NCBI GenBank assembly: GCA_039111635.1
Contig: JBCAQO010000001.1
Location: 2,356,001-2,420,000 of the forward strand
DNA from: Heterobasidion occidentale
Taxonomy: Eukaryota > Basidiomycota > Agaricomycetes > Russulales > Bondarzewiaceae
Direction of reading: 5' to 3'
Length of the DNA stretch: 64,000 bases
The translations under genes were made by a program, and so were the position numbers. The first letter of the stretch is position 1. Each line of letters opens with the position of its first letter. Below are positions 12,550-23,331 of this stretch, piece after piece. The notes beneath the pieces were generated by a model. The model searched no databases, was not told the DNA's origin, and saw only the letters and a program-made list of their open reading frames with translations.

Positions 12550-14881
12550 ATGTCTACAACCAAAGACGTAAAGGAAGATACACCAGATTCCACATCGGTT
12601 GATGTGCAGAGCCGGCCTGTTGCTCTGAGTCGGAAGGAGACGCTTAGCGCCTATTTTACCATAGCAGCCGCAGCATTTGGGCTCATCAGCGATGGATGTG
12701 AGGCCACATTGTACTCATTCGCATGCGTCACGAATAATCTACTTTTGACAAGACCAAAACAATCTTATGACCATGTCTAATGTATTTCTCAATCACGATC
12801 ATGGGCTCCAGATACTGCTAATGGTCTTTCCATAGGTGGTGTTCAGAAAGCTGTACCCAAAGGAATATACTTCTTCTGTGTCAACTCGGGTGTCTAATGC
12901 TCTTCTAGTTGGTGAGCGACGCCGAAATTGTCAAGGTTGACTGTACTTATCTGGCATTTACAAACAGGTGCAGTTATTGGCCAAGTTGTCGTTGGACTCG
13001 TCTGTGATCGACTGGGCAGAAAGGTAGCTTTGGTATCCACAACGCTTTTGATTGTCCTAGGTGCCACTCTCGGAACTGCTGCACATGGTGCGCACGGAAG
13101 TGTTGAAGGCCTATTTTGGTTTTTGACCTTTGCACGAGGAATCACTGGTATCGTAAGTCATATAATTTACATTGAATTCACTTACTCATGTCTTTCAAAG
13201 GGGGTGGGGGGTGAATATCCTGCATCATCGACAAGTGCAAGTGAGGCAGCGAATGAGAAAATGCCGAAGAACCGGGGTCCAGGTTTGTAGTATTGTTATG
13301 CTCTGTCGTATACAAACTCATATTGATAACGTAGTCTTCATCATGGTCACAAACTTCGTCCTCAGCGTGAGTTTTAGGATGAGAGCCAACTTTAATTTTG
13401 CTGACGGCATCGAAAATTCTGACTAGTTCGGTGGACCTCTAGCGGTGTCTGTCTTTTTGATTGTTCTTTCAGCTGCTGGGGAAACCCATCTTTCCACAGT
13501 TTGGCGTGTCTGCTTTGGAATTGGAATTCTCCTTCCACTGACTGTCTTGGTTTTCCGTTTGCGGATGTTGAGTTCCAAACTGTATCGGAAGGGTGCCATC
13601 AAAAGTCAGAAGCCCATTTACATGAATAGCCATGGCATCTGACTCACGTCATTTCGTGATATCTGCTCTTTAGATCATGTTCCGTACTTCCTGGTTTTAA
13701 AACGTTATTGGAAGACATTGATCGGGACCTGTGGGGCCTGGTGCGTATGTTCGAAATAATTGTTACCATACGCACTAAATCAAGGACACAATAACAGGTT
13801 TCTCTACGACTTTGTGAGATTCCACCTTCCCTACCTTTACATCATCGGCTGACTGACGTGCAAATGCTCGAAGGTAACATTTCCGAACGGCGTATTTTCA
13901 GGCACCATAATATCGAGTGTGACTCATAATAACACTCTTAAAGAGACAGCTGAATGGCAGCTGTTGCTCGGAGCGATTGCTCTACCTGGCGTTTTTGTCG
14001 GAGCTTGGCTGTGCAATCCACTTGGTCGTCGGAACACGGTAGATCCTCATTTTCATGTTTTGAAAAAGCGATAGGCTGACTGATTTGATGGATGATCTCA
14101 GATGATGGTGGGGTTTGGAGGATACCTCGTCATAGGTGAGAACCATCTCCATGACACGATTGACTCCATTACAGTTGTTGAACACTCTACAGGGTTGATC
14201 ATAGGTCTTGCATATGATAAAATTACGAAGATTATTCCGCTGTTTGTGGTTTTGTAGGATATTTCTCCAAATGCTTGATGTCCATGCTAAGAGTCCGTCG
14301 TAGCTATGGTTTGATGCAGTCATTCGGAAACCTGGTGTGCCTGTCTTGTTACCTTACGCATCAGTCCAGCACCCTGACACCAAACTACTAGGGACCTGGA
14401 GATATGTTGGGTCTCGTGAGCGCAGAGTAAGTCGCCATCAAATCGCAGAAGTCTGATGTTCCACTCGCTAACAAAATGACAGGTCATATCCGACACCTAT
14501 TAGGTGGAGTAGTCATGTTTGGACGTGACAGCACTTATGAGCTCATGAAAATGACAGAGGAACTTGCTACGGCCTGTCGGCTGCCATCGGTAAGGTTGGA
14601 GCGGCAGTAGGAACGCAAGCGTTCACACCCATCCAGAACAACTTGGGAAAGAGGTACGCGTGCGGTGTTGTTTCAGAACATATGTGACAATACTGATGCA
14701 ACATTCAACTCTCTGAAGATGGACTTTCATCATCGCGGCTATCTGTGGTGTCATTGGAATTGTGGTGACCTATTTTCTTGTTCCCGACATGACAGGTATC
14801 GACCTTGCAGATGAGGACATCCGTTTCATGGAGTATTTGGCTGCAGAGGGTTGGGTAGGTGAAGTAGGAGAGGACAAATAA
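12550..14881 (+). CDS. Git1-like MFS transporter (phosphate / glycerophosphodiester family)
   Basis: Plasma-membrane MFS carrier of the phosphate:H+ symporter group (TC 2.A.1.9), whose fungal members import phosphate, glycerophosphoinositol or glycerophosphocholine. Seventeen exons join in phase to 472 residues; exons include 13798-13813 (16 nt) and 14483-14503 (21 nt). Signatures: AAAFGLISDGYQNNLMTM in the first membrane helix, the MFS loop motif GLVCDRLGRKVAL, the family-specific GIGVGGEYPASSTSASE in helix 4, NPLGRRNTMMVGFGGYL after helix 7, and SAESYPTPIRGTCYGLSAA near helix 10. The C-terminus is short and acidic (GWVGEVGEDK). All splice phases agree and no frame break is needed. A TATA-like box precedes the start. 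Git1-type is favoured over Pho84 by overall sequence feel only; the substrate is not proven. Confidence 0.88.
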
Positions 14882-15254
14882 AAGGACCTGATCGGGGAGA
14901 TGTCGTTGACACAGTCTGAGGGCTAGGAAGGAGATGTTGAATCGAAATGACCTTCTCACCCGAATCACTTTCTATTGCTTATGACACCCAAGTAGAACTG
15001 AACCCTTTACGTGCTACGTACATACGGTGCTCACTCCCACCTTTTCCTCTGCCGCCACTGGCCTTATGCCGCGCGGAATATAAATGCGTAGAATTTTAAA
15101 ATAAAATAAAAAAGCCCCGGGTAGGAATAGGGTTAGGAGATACATGATTTAGGGTTGGGGTCTCTTTTGTAATTACGTCTCAGTGAGCCGAGTGAACTGA
15201 CCACCATTCTCTGGTGGCGGAAGCTTGGAGTCCCGTTCAGAGGTTTCTTGCTGG
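14882..15254. other. intergenic: transporter 3' end and SLS1 promoter
   Basis: 373 bp between genes on the same strand, with an A/T-rich run (AAATAAAATAAAAAA at about 15099) that may act in polyadenylation of the transporter transcript. No gene seen. Confidence 0.3.
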
Positions 15255-17976
15255 ATGTTACCCCTTCGCCAGATCTTTGTATCGAGGTCATCATGTCTCC
15301 ATTCATCTCGTTCTCATCTTCATGCTGCGCGCTTTGCTTTGGCTCATATCCACACTGTCGACGACGAACCTGGACCCGTTGCGAAATTTAACAGGGACAT
15401 AACATTGGCACAATCATCAGAATCGACCCTCGATCCTGCGCCGAATGTCTTACATTCCCCCACGGGCGAAAATGAGAAGCCAAAGCGCAAACGACAGTCC
15501 AAAAAAACTGCACCACCAACGAAGGTGCGCGTGCCGCTTGAACCTAGCAAGACAGAGCAATACCTATTAGCCCTTCAAAACCAAGGCTTGGAACCATCCT
15601 TGAAGGATCTGGAACGCCTTCGACCTACCGGTCATCCGCGTCCTGGCACTAACAAATATGCGGAAGCGTATGGTGCGCTGGTGGACTCTATGTGTCGGTC
15701 GTTCAGCAGCGAACAGTTACGTCAGTTCGCTGTTGATTTTGGCCTTTCCGGAAAGTATACCCATTCGCGACGGCGCAAGGTGGAGTATGCAGAGGCGATC
15801 ATAGAGCAAATATGGCAATGGCCATCCTTGAGGGAGCTGGAACGGAAGCACAGGGATAAAACCGTCATGACGGCTCAATGTGAGAGCAGGCTATCTATGC
15901 AGGATTCTTCACCTGACCATCCTTCTCAGCTTTTCCTCTAGAGCAAAGTCACCTATTTCTGATTATCGGCAAAGGTAAGTTCATGTCGACTTTGTTCTAA
16001 GTTTCATTAATCTGAGAGTGTGAGTTTAGATGGAAGTGACCTCCTGCAATTATCCACGCAATTCAATGTGCACGTATCCCTTGTGCAAAATCCGCTGGCT
16101 TTGAAGGTGGAAGGGGTTCGAGAAGCTCTGAATGGTGTTCGAGACCACATTCAAAATATCAAGAAGGTACATACTCTTTTTGTAGCTCGATGCACGTATG
16201 TCATGTTGACGACGGCATAGAATGTCATAGAGGAGACTTTCGAGGTCCTTACTAAGACCCCTATTCGCCACGATTTATTGCAAACGATATCGCGACTAAC
16301 AGGTGCCTTTGTAGAGAACCTTGGAACGAATGGCCAGGTGAGCTAGCCTTTCGCAATCAATTAAATTCACGCGTGGAAGCCGCCCCTCGTATAGATCCGA
16401 ATACGCGCAAAAGACGTACAAGGTCTGAACGGCGCAAAACGGCTGGCTATACGTGCAGCTACTGAGGTAAAATCTACCACGTTATTCACTCCCTGTAGAC
16501 ATTGATTATGGCCATCCGTAGCTTTTGATCTCCAACGCTCTGCTCTCATACAGCCCCGTCAGAGATGGCGACGAAATAATCGTCCCGACATTATCTGCAC
16601 CGATTTCTTACTCGCTATATCCTTATTTATCTCCGCGCTCTCTCCCATGGATGGTCAATACTAGTGGCACGTTCAGATGGCGACGAGTAGGTGATTGGCT
16701 GGGTTTTGACATAGTGAGAACCTGGATGTGACCGGAGGTATGGCCGGCGCACGAGGTTCCTTCTTGACACCACAAAAGTATGTTGCAAACATTGTGTTCA
16801 ATAATTTGCTGTTGACGAATTTATAGCCGCACAGTGGATCTCAAGGAAATTCTCCTCAGCGGTTTACCTGCCAAAGCTGTCGGAAAATCGCAGAGATTGA
16901 TCACTGCACAGTTAGTGGTATCTACTTCGGTGGTGCTCCGATTGATCATTAGTTTGAAAGTCCAGGACATTTGCTGTTTACATCCTCGGAGGTGGGACAA
17001 AGAGCGACTCTAATTCCACCCCTGCCGGGTAGCGGCCCCTACGAAAGAGTGTTAAAATGGATCTCTGACAGTAATACTCGCGCATCCTTTATTCCGAGGT
17101 TTGTTGATCTAAGTATAGCGAGGAAGTAAGGATATTGACGGTATATATTCTAGTCTTCCTGCCCAGTTTCTCGAGGCATTGCCCGCTCAGCAGAAGATCG
17201 TGCATCGTTTGGTATATCATGCGTTACCTTCATCTATCGAAGTGGTAGAACGGAAAGGAATGAAAGTAGTCCATTTCGAGTTGACACTATCGGATCCACA
17301 GCTTTCTAGCGAGGGTGTAGACGATGGTTCTGCGAAGGATGTCCTGGACTCTCGGGCCGTGATCTGTTGGAGAGGCTTGCAGACAGACGTGGATGTGCTA
17401 ATGCCCGATCGGTATGCTTAGTTTACGCTATATTCTAATGGTATCTGACATCTCGCGTTCCAGGCATATGGATATACGTTTCTCTGTCACAGACTCTGAG
17501 ACGCTTACTTCTGGCGAGGAGCCTGTGAAGCTGCAAACATATTTGGCCGACCTGCACGCCTTGTGTGTATCTTCTATTCTTCGAAATTTTATTCGGCTGA
17601 CTAGCCCGTAGCTTGGACTCCTTAGATCCCGACTTTGTGCAACCTAACCCTCCGCTGACACTGAACTACGAGGGAGTTGATTATATCTTGGACACTAGTG
17701 CCAGTGTGCGCCAAAGCAAAGAAATAGTGCTTAGTTCCCCTTTAGATTCAACCTCGAGACAGATTCGTGCCCTCACAGAGAGCATTTTGGACCTTGAGAG
17801 CAGTCAAAAATCAACCGTCTGTTTAGTGAGCACCAAAACCTCTTTCATCCTCTTTCGATTCTGATGTGCTCTCGTAGCTGTCATGTGACGATATGTCCGA
17901 GAAGAGTTGGATTGCGTTTCTCAGTGACTGCGATGTTTTGACGACGCAGAGCAACGGAAAGACTTTTCCCCGCTAA
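15255..17976 (+). CDS. SLS1: mitochondrial inner-membrane translation regulator Sls1
   Basis: Sls1 sits on the matrix side of the inner mitochondrial membrane and couples mitochondrial mRNA handling to translation. The ATG at 15255 gives a presequence-like start (MLPLRQIFVSRSSCLHSSRS, then HLHAARFALAH). Next come a basic linker (GENEKPKRKRQSKKT) and the Sls1 signature: FSSEQLRQFAVDFGLSG, RRKVEYAEAIIEQIWQWP, then after introns HLFLIIGKDGSDLLQLS and a KH-like stretch IRIRAKDVQGLNGAKRLAIR. At least ten exons; clean early ones are 15255-15879, 15930-15974, 16030-16166, 16221-16337, 16395-16466, 16522-16690 and 16738-16777. One later intron must be only about 35 nt (16922-16956), shorter than its neighbours, so that join is less sure. 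The last exon ends NGKTFPR, 67 bp from the convergent SPB1. Confidence 0.82.
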
Positions 17977-18043
17977 ACCACAGTGGCTCCGGGTTATCAT
18001 AGACCAAGAAAACCACGTCGACGTATACTACGAGAATATAATA

Positions 18044-21000
18044 TCACATAACCCATTTCCACACCAGCATGCCATACTTCACGGTGCAAGCAGTGAAAAT
18101 AGAAAGCCAAGGAGTCAACTCAGCACGTTTACGCTTTTTGTTCTCTTTTTCTTTTCGTTTCTTGGCGCGAACCTATAGTACGATCAGCGCTTGGGAGTCA
18201 TGAATCTCTGAATGACATACCTCTTTTTTCATCCTAGAGTCGACCATGGCATAGCGTCCCTTGACACCCTTGGGTCTTCCTTGAACACCTTTGTGGACGC
18301 CCTTCGCAACCACCACCTTGATGTCCTTCTTTTCCCGCTTGGCCTTCGATAAACCTTTGCGCATCACTTTCTCGACCTGCTGTGCCTTCTCGCGCTCTGA
18401 CATGTCACTTGTCTGAGTAACGCCTTCAGCCTTCTTCAGGGCTTTTTCCAGCCTCTGCGCCGCCTTAAACTTTTTCCTCGCCTTCGCCTCCGCCACCTTC
18501 TTGATCGGTCTCGCGTCAAGGGCTCGTTGCTTCGCTCGCAAAGCTCTAACAGCGTCTTTGGTGATGGGAATGTTTGTCACGTAGTGTTTAGACTCGTCGT
18601 CCAAGAACCAAGAGGGGAGATCATCTTTCGAGTTGAGCGAGTAACGTGTGAAGCCATCGTTGATCATGGACGTCTTCGTACGTTCGCGATTTACGAGTTG
18701 CTGGGCTAATGTGATGGCCTCCGCGGTAAGTAAACCGTGCTCTAGAAAAGGGCTATGTCAGATCCAGGCAAAGAAAAAATCTTGAAAGCTTACTTTGAAT
18801 GTGCTTCTGTTTTACTTCATCCTCGTTCTCCTCGGTTGCGTCCCACATTTCAGTATCAGCGTCTGAGTTTTGGGGAACGACCTCGAAATCGTAGTCGTTA
18901 TCAGTAGACATCTGTGATACATTATTAGAAAACATTCGTTTTTGAAAAGTTTATGGTTCACCTCTTCTCTCGGTGAAGCATCGTCATCGGACTCCACGGA
19001 TTCTTCGTCCCTGATGTCATCCAGAGGATCCAGTCCATTGAAGATATCTTGACTGAACCAAAGATCTGTTGCACGACTTGCGCTAGCAGAGGTTTTGGGT
19101 CTTCAAGCTTCGAGACTAACCGAGGCTTTTTCTTCTCTCTTTCTGCGGCTTCTCGTGGCCTGCTGCGCTTCTGCCCTATGGTGTCCATTGGCTCATCGCC
19201 ATCTTCTTCACTGTCTTCATCAGAAGACGACGAATCATTCCTCCCTTTTGCTTGCTGTACCTCGTCCCAGCCACCCTCTTCACTATCTTCGTCCTCACTT
19301 CCACTTCCGTCTTCCCTGATACCATGCCACTCCTCCCGCTCCTTGTTCTTCTTCCTAGCCTCTTTCACCTTGAACTTGGAATCTCGTTCCGCCAGCCTCT
19401 CTCGGTAGGCATCGTACAGCCCATCCATATCTGCCTCCAATGACCGAGTCTTCTTCTCCCGTTCCTCGTCTGAATCCAATGCCTCGTAGTCGCTCTCGTC
19501 AACCTCTGCCTCCTCTTCGCTTTCACTATCCTCCTCACCACGGACAGCAAACTTCGAGACACCGCTTTTCTTCAGGCCCCGTTCTGCATCACCTAGATCA
19601 AATATATCCTCCTGCCCGATGCCCAACGCCGCATCGGTCTGTTCCATACCGATATCCATGGGTGCGACCATTTGCAACTGCATGCGTTGGATTGTCTTCT
19701 GTTTAGCTTCGTTGGCTCTCCGTCGGTCGCGCTTTGTTCGTGCAGCTGCTTCGGCATGGAGTCGTTCGAGCTGTACTTCGTCGTTTAGCGGAGATGATTA
19801 TCTTAATAGTGACAGGAGCGTGCCTCATTCTGTATTTCCTCGTCCTCATCAACCACCTCGGTGATCTCGACCGTCTCAGTGATCTCGTCAGCGTGCTTGG
19901 TCTTGACCTCCAAGCCGATCTATTTGAATGAGTCAGAAACGAAAGACCTACAGAGAAATGGTGGACAAGATGTATACCTCTTCTCGAAGTGCCGTTCTCC
20001 ATTTCAACAGAGCCTTGAAGTCGCCTTTTCCAAGGACTTTGAGATCGTCAAGATTAGCCTTCACCTCCGGTGTCGTGACATCCAAAGCGGCCCATCTAAA
20101 AGAGGATGTAAGTTCAGATACATGCAAAAATAATTTGCGCACTCTTTCTCCTCCTCCGTTTCGAAATAGATCCTGTTTACTGAGCCAAGGACGGCAATCG
20201 GGTCTACCGATTTTACAAATTCCGCAACGCCCACTTTCGTGAAGAGTGTGTAATCTCCATCAGCATAGCCGTCCCGCTTTCGACGTTTTTTCTCCGGATG
20301 GAACACATTAGCTTGCATATTGTTTGCTGAGGATCCCTTGTCACCTGCAGGAGCGGAGGCGGCAAGATCTTTGAAAACGTGCTTCGGATCGAGAAATTTG
20401 GGGTCGATATGCTTAGGCGCAAGGAAGTCACGGCACACAACGAAGATTTCAGCGGAAACATTACTATCCACAATCTAATAAGCCTCGAAGCGAGAGGGAA
20501 AGGCGTCAATAAGAAACGTACCGTGATGACGGCGGTTTCGTTGCCTCGACTTTTCCGAAAAGTTGATTGAACACCCAGATCAAATTGTTGTAATCCACAC
20601 TCCGGAAAACTTTTGTGACGAAGGTCCCTCCCTTGATGAGGAACTCAACAGCCAATTTCAAACTCATGAGCACGAGTTCTGACTGGCTGTATGCGTCCTG
20701 CACCCAAGCAGTACCGACGTTAGGAGCACCGTCATGGAGGACAACGTCAGCCTTCCAATCCTTCAGCTCACCACGAAGGAGGTTTCGACAATGGGAAGTG
20801 GTGATATCTGCAGCAAAGGTAGCCACTCGTGGTATAGGTTTTATGGGCACCAAATCAACGCCTGAGGGGAGGATTTGAGACGTTCTCAGCATGGAAACGT
20901 GACGCACACTCACCGACGATTACGCTGTTCACAGGCATATATTTACTCGCTACCTGCAGCCACCCTCCAGGCGCTGCACATAAATCTATGCAGCATCGGG

Positions 21001-21189
21001 CAGATTCTAGGAAGGTGTACTTTTTGTTCAGCTGTATCAATTTAAATGCTGAACGGGCGCGGTATCCTTGCTCTCTGAGTGAAGGACTCAACGGACAGAG
21101 CTTTGCTGAAGGTGTGAAGTCCTCACTTTGCAAGCTTATAGTACTTGTCCAGGCGCCCCTTCCCCGTTTTCTTCTGAGCTTTTCCCATG
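18044..21189 (-). CDS. SPB1: AdoMet-dependent rRNA methyltransferase Spb1
   Basis: Spb1 is a nucleolar FtsJ-type 2'-O-methyltransferase that modifies the 25S rRNA A-loop and is needed for 60S assembly. Eleven exons join in phase to 876 residues. N-terminus [23 protein letters not shown]-binding [18 protein letters not shown]; catalytic-region segments [18 protein letters not shown] and [11 protein letters not shown]; the Spb1 DUF3381 region ([17 protein letters not shown]); acidic/KKE linkers; the C-terminal Spb1 domain ([44 protein letters not shown]). Intron 6 (19771-19823) is GC-AG. Intron 7 (19077-19120, 44 nt) is placed where the frame changes; a missing A in the AAAA run at 19093-19096 would be the alternative. 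The last exon extends past the usual basic end into an unusual tail ([20 protein letters not shown]). Confidence 0.93.
19771..19823 (-). other. GC-AG intron in SPB1
   Basis: The exon ends ATGAG, followed by GCACGC and ending AGTACAG, 53 nt. Removing it joins EEIQNE to [15 protein letters not shown] in phase, matching the Spb1 family. No GT donor nearby keeps the frame. Confidence 0.7.
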
Positions 21190-21467
21190 ATAGAGTTCTG
21201 ATAATAGAGACCGATATAATCGAACTTGGGAGGTTTAGGGTCGAGTCAATAGAAGTAAGAGGAGGATTAGGAGGTAGTATGGGGTATGTTGTCGTTGGCC
21301 TTGCTCGAGGAGACTTTTCAGAAATTTCGTTCCCGATTAGGACATCAATTCTAGACCTGAGATCTCGAGATCTTGAGGAACGGACCGTTACCAATTCCGA
21401 CTCCACCCGAGCTACCCAGGCTACCCGCACGCCTTGGTCGTCTACAAACCACATCGAACCTTTCAGA
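21190..21467. promoter_or_regulatory. bidirectional promoter SPB1 / TMEM256-like
   Basis: 278 bp between two divergent start codons. No TATA box is obvious. Inferred from layout. Confidence 0.35.
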
Positions 21468-22127
21468 ATGCTGGGCTCTCGTTCCACCACGCCACTCCTC
21501 GCACCTCGCCTTGGTCTCAGCGGATTTCCCAATGGGAGTCTGCTGTGGCGAACTGGCGCGCTTTTTGGTAAGTTTTGCATCATGAAAGTAATGAAGGATT
21601 TAGGTCTATATGACTGCTAGTCGCTGTTGGCATGATTGCCGGCGCATTTGGATCGCACGGGCTAAAAGCGAGACCGGGAATTACCCATGAAAAAGTGTCA
21701 GCATGGACGACTGCTGCACATTACACGGTAAGCAGTGGACTAAGTCCTTGAGGGCTCGTCAGTGATCATTTATGGTATCAATATCTCAGATCTTCAACGG
21801 ACTTGGCCTGCTTTTGGTTTCCGTTCATCCTCGCTTCGCTATTCACAGGTTTGCAGGCCCCGCTATTGCAGTCGGTGGATTCGTCTTTTCAAGTTCAATC
21901 ATGGCTCTCATCCTGGCCCGCGATCGGTACGTAACGGTCTTTGTGATAGATTGTTGTATCTGAATCCTGATAATCACCTTGCTTACCACACAGCTTCAGA
22001 TTTTTGGGTCCTATCACGCCTCTTGGTGGGGCAGTGATGATAGCAGGGTGCATGTTCATAGTCATCGGAGCCAAGTCAAGGTACTCATGCCTATATGCTG
22101 ACCAGATACCTCTCGCTCGCTCTGTGA
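21468..22127 (+). CDS. TMEM256/DUF423 family small membrane protein
   Basis: A 139-residue protein of the UPF0382/DUF423 (TMEM256) family, small four-helix membrane proteins of unknown biochemical role; fungal and animal members are thought to be mitochondrial or endomembrane. Five exons (21468-21567, 21621-21727, 21790-21926, 21994-22047, 22106-22127) join in phase. Family motifs: [20 protein letters not shown], then [20 protein letters not shown], then [20 protein letters not shown], and [12 protein letters not shown] joined by the last intron to YLSLAL followed by a stop. That C-terminus copies the usual family ending. The last intron has a good branch point (CTGAC) and acceptor; the frame left open without splicing (to 22474) is therefore rejected. 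Hydrophobic segments fit several membrane helices. Divergent from SPB1. Confidence 0.88.
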
Positions 22128-23331
22128 GAGAAGTTATCCGACAGCCATGGGCTGAGTCTGTCCATATACAACGGATTGTATTGCCTGTACTACCACTCTT
22201 GCTAACCACCTCTCATTACGATCATTGGACATCTAGATGCATCTCTGTACCAAACGGTATTCAAAATGGCGCTGCCGAGGTATGGCCGCTCCTTTACTCG
22301 AATGCCAGCTCGAACAAAGTCAACTGTTACTGCTGCAGTCAGGTCGATAGAGCTAGATCTCAGACCTGCCGATGTTTGGCCACTCATTTGGCGGTGGAGG
22401 CGGCCAGCTCAGAAAATTTATCTCCGGGTCCACAAGCTTTGAACTGCTTCGAAGCATCCATGCCGACTCTATAATTGACAGATGTTCCGAAAACCTCGGC
22501 CGGTGCACTTTTTCTGTCTCATCACCTTCGAGTCAGCGGTCTAGGTGAGCTAGGTAATCCATGACAGGGTCTAAGGCCTCTCGTAGGCTATCTAACGTGT
22601 CGTGATTAAGTTAATATCTCACCTAGACAACCCAATTCAGCCTAGAACGGAATTCATGGACGGTCCGGCACTTTGTGGACCAATTACAGAGACAGAAAGA
22701 AAGATGGTGCGGCCTGGTCTCCGTGGCTGACCTCACACAGAAGATAGTCGTTCTGTGTATAGCCTGCGGCCGAGTTTTTTTTGGAAACAACTACTGCAGC
22801 AAGTAGCTTCATTCTGCGACGTGTTAAGCAGATTTCGAGTCAACCTAGACTAGCGAAGTTCTTGACTGTCTACGAATCGACATTCATTGTTTTGGCCCGA
22901 ACTTTGATAACTTGGAAAGTGCCAACAGAGATGGGATTCACTTGGGATCCTTGCTTGTAGTCAAATAAAGGGTCAAATTGCGACTGAAGGAAGCTGAAGG
23001 ATAAATTTGACGACGAAAATGGGCCCTGGTAACGACGGCGTGGATCCTAAACACGCGTCGGAACGATCACGTGGATGGCGCGTCGCGAGTCACGTCCAAC
23101 TCCGACAGAAAGTTTACGTAATAATGTGCTAGGGCTTTCTGAGTCCTGTGGGCCTTGGCCACCTGTGATACCTTTCACTCTCCCCCGCGTACACTTCCCG
23201 CCCTTTTCCCTTCCGCCCGTAGTCGTTTGTTCTTGCAGTACCTGTATTAGAGTGCATCTACTGCGTACTATACAGCTTTCTGTTCTTCGCTGCTCTTTGA
23301 TGTTATCTGGCAGGCTCGCTGCTCCGTCATC
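22128..23331. other. intergenic region with a CT-rich promoter at its right end
   Basis: 1.2 kb without a recognisable gene. A perfect 11 bp inverted repeat (GTCTAGGTGAG) occurs at 22539-22549 and 22618-22628. The stretch 23173-23225 is pyrimidine-rich, as is common just upstream of basidiomycete transcription starts, and precedes the zinc-finger gene. Confidence 0.4.

Noticed and set aside
19077..19120. SPB1 frameshift at the AAAA run
   Set aside because: A 44 nt GT-AG intron (GTTAGT...GCAAG) keeps the phase of all later exons, so an error is not required, though not excluded.
22004..22474. Long open frame overlapping the end of the TMEM256-like gene
   Set aside because: Splicing at 22048-22105 gives the exact family C-terminus (YLSLAL, stop) with a good branch point; the open frame past it has no family resemblance.
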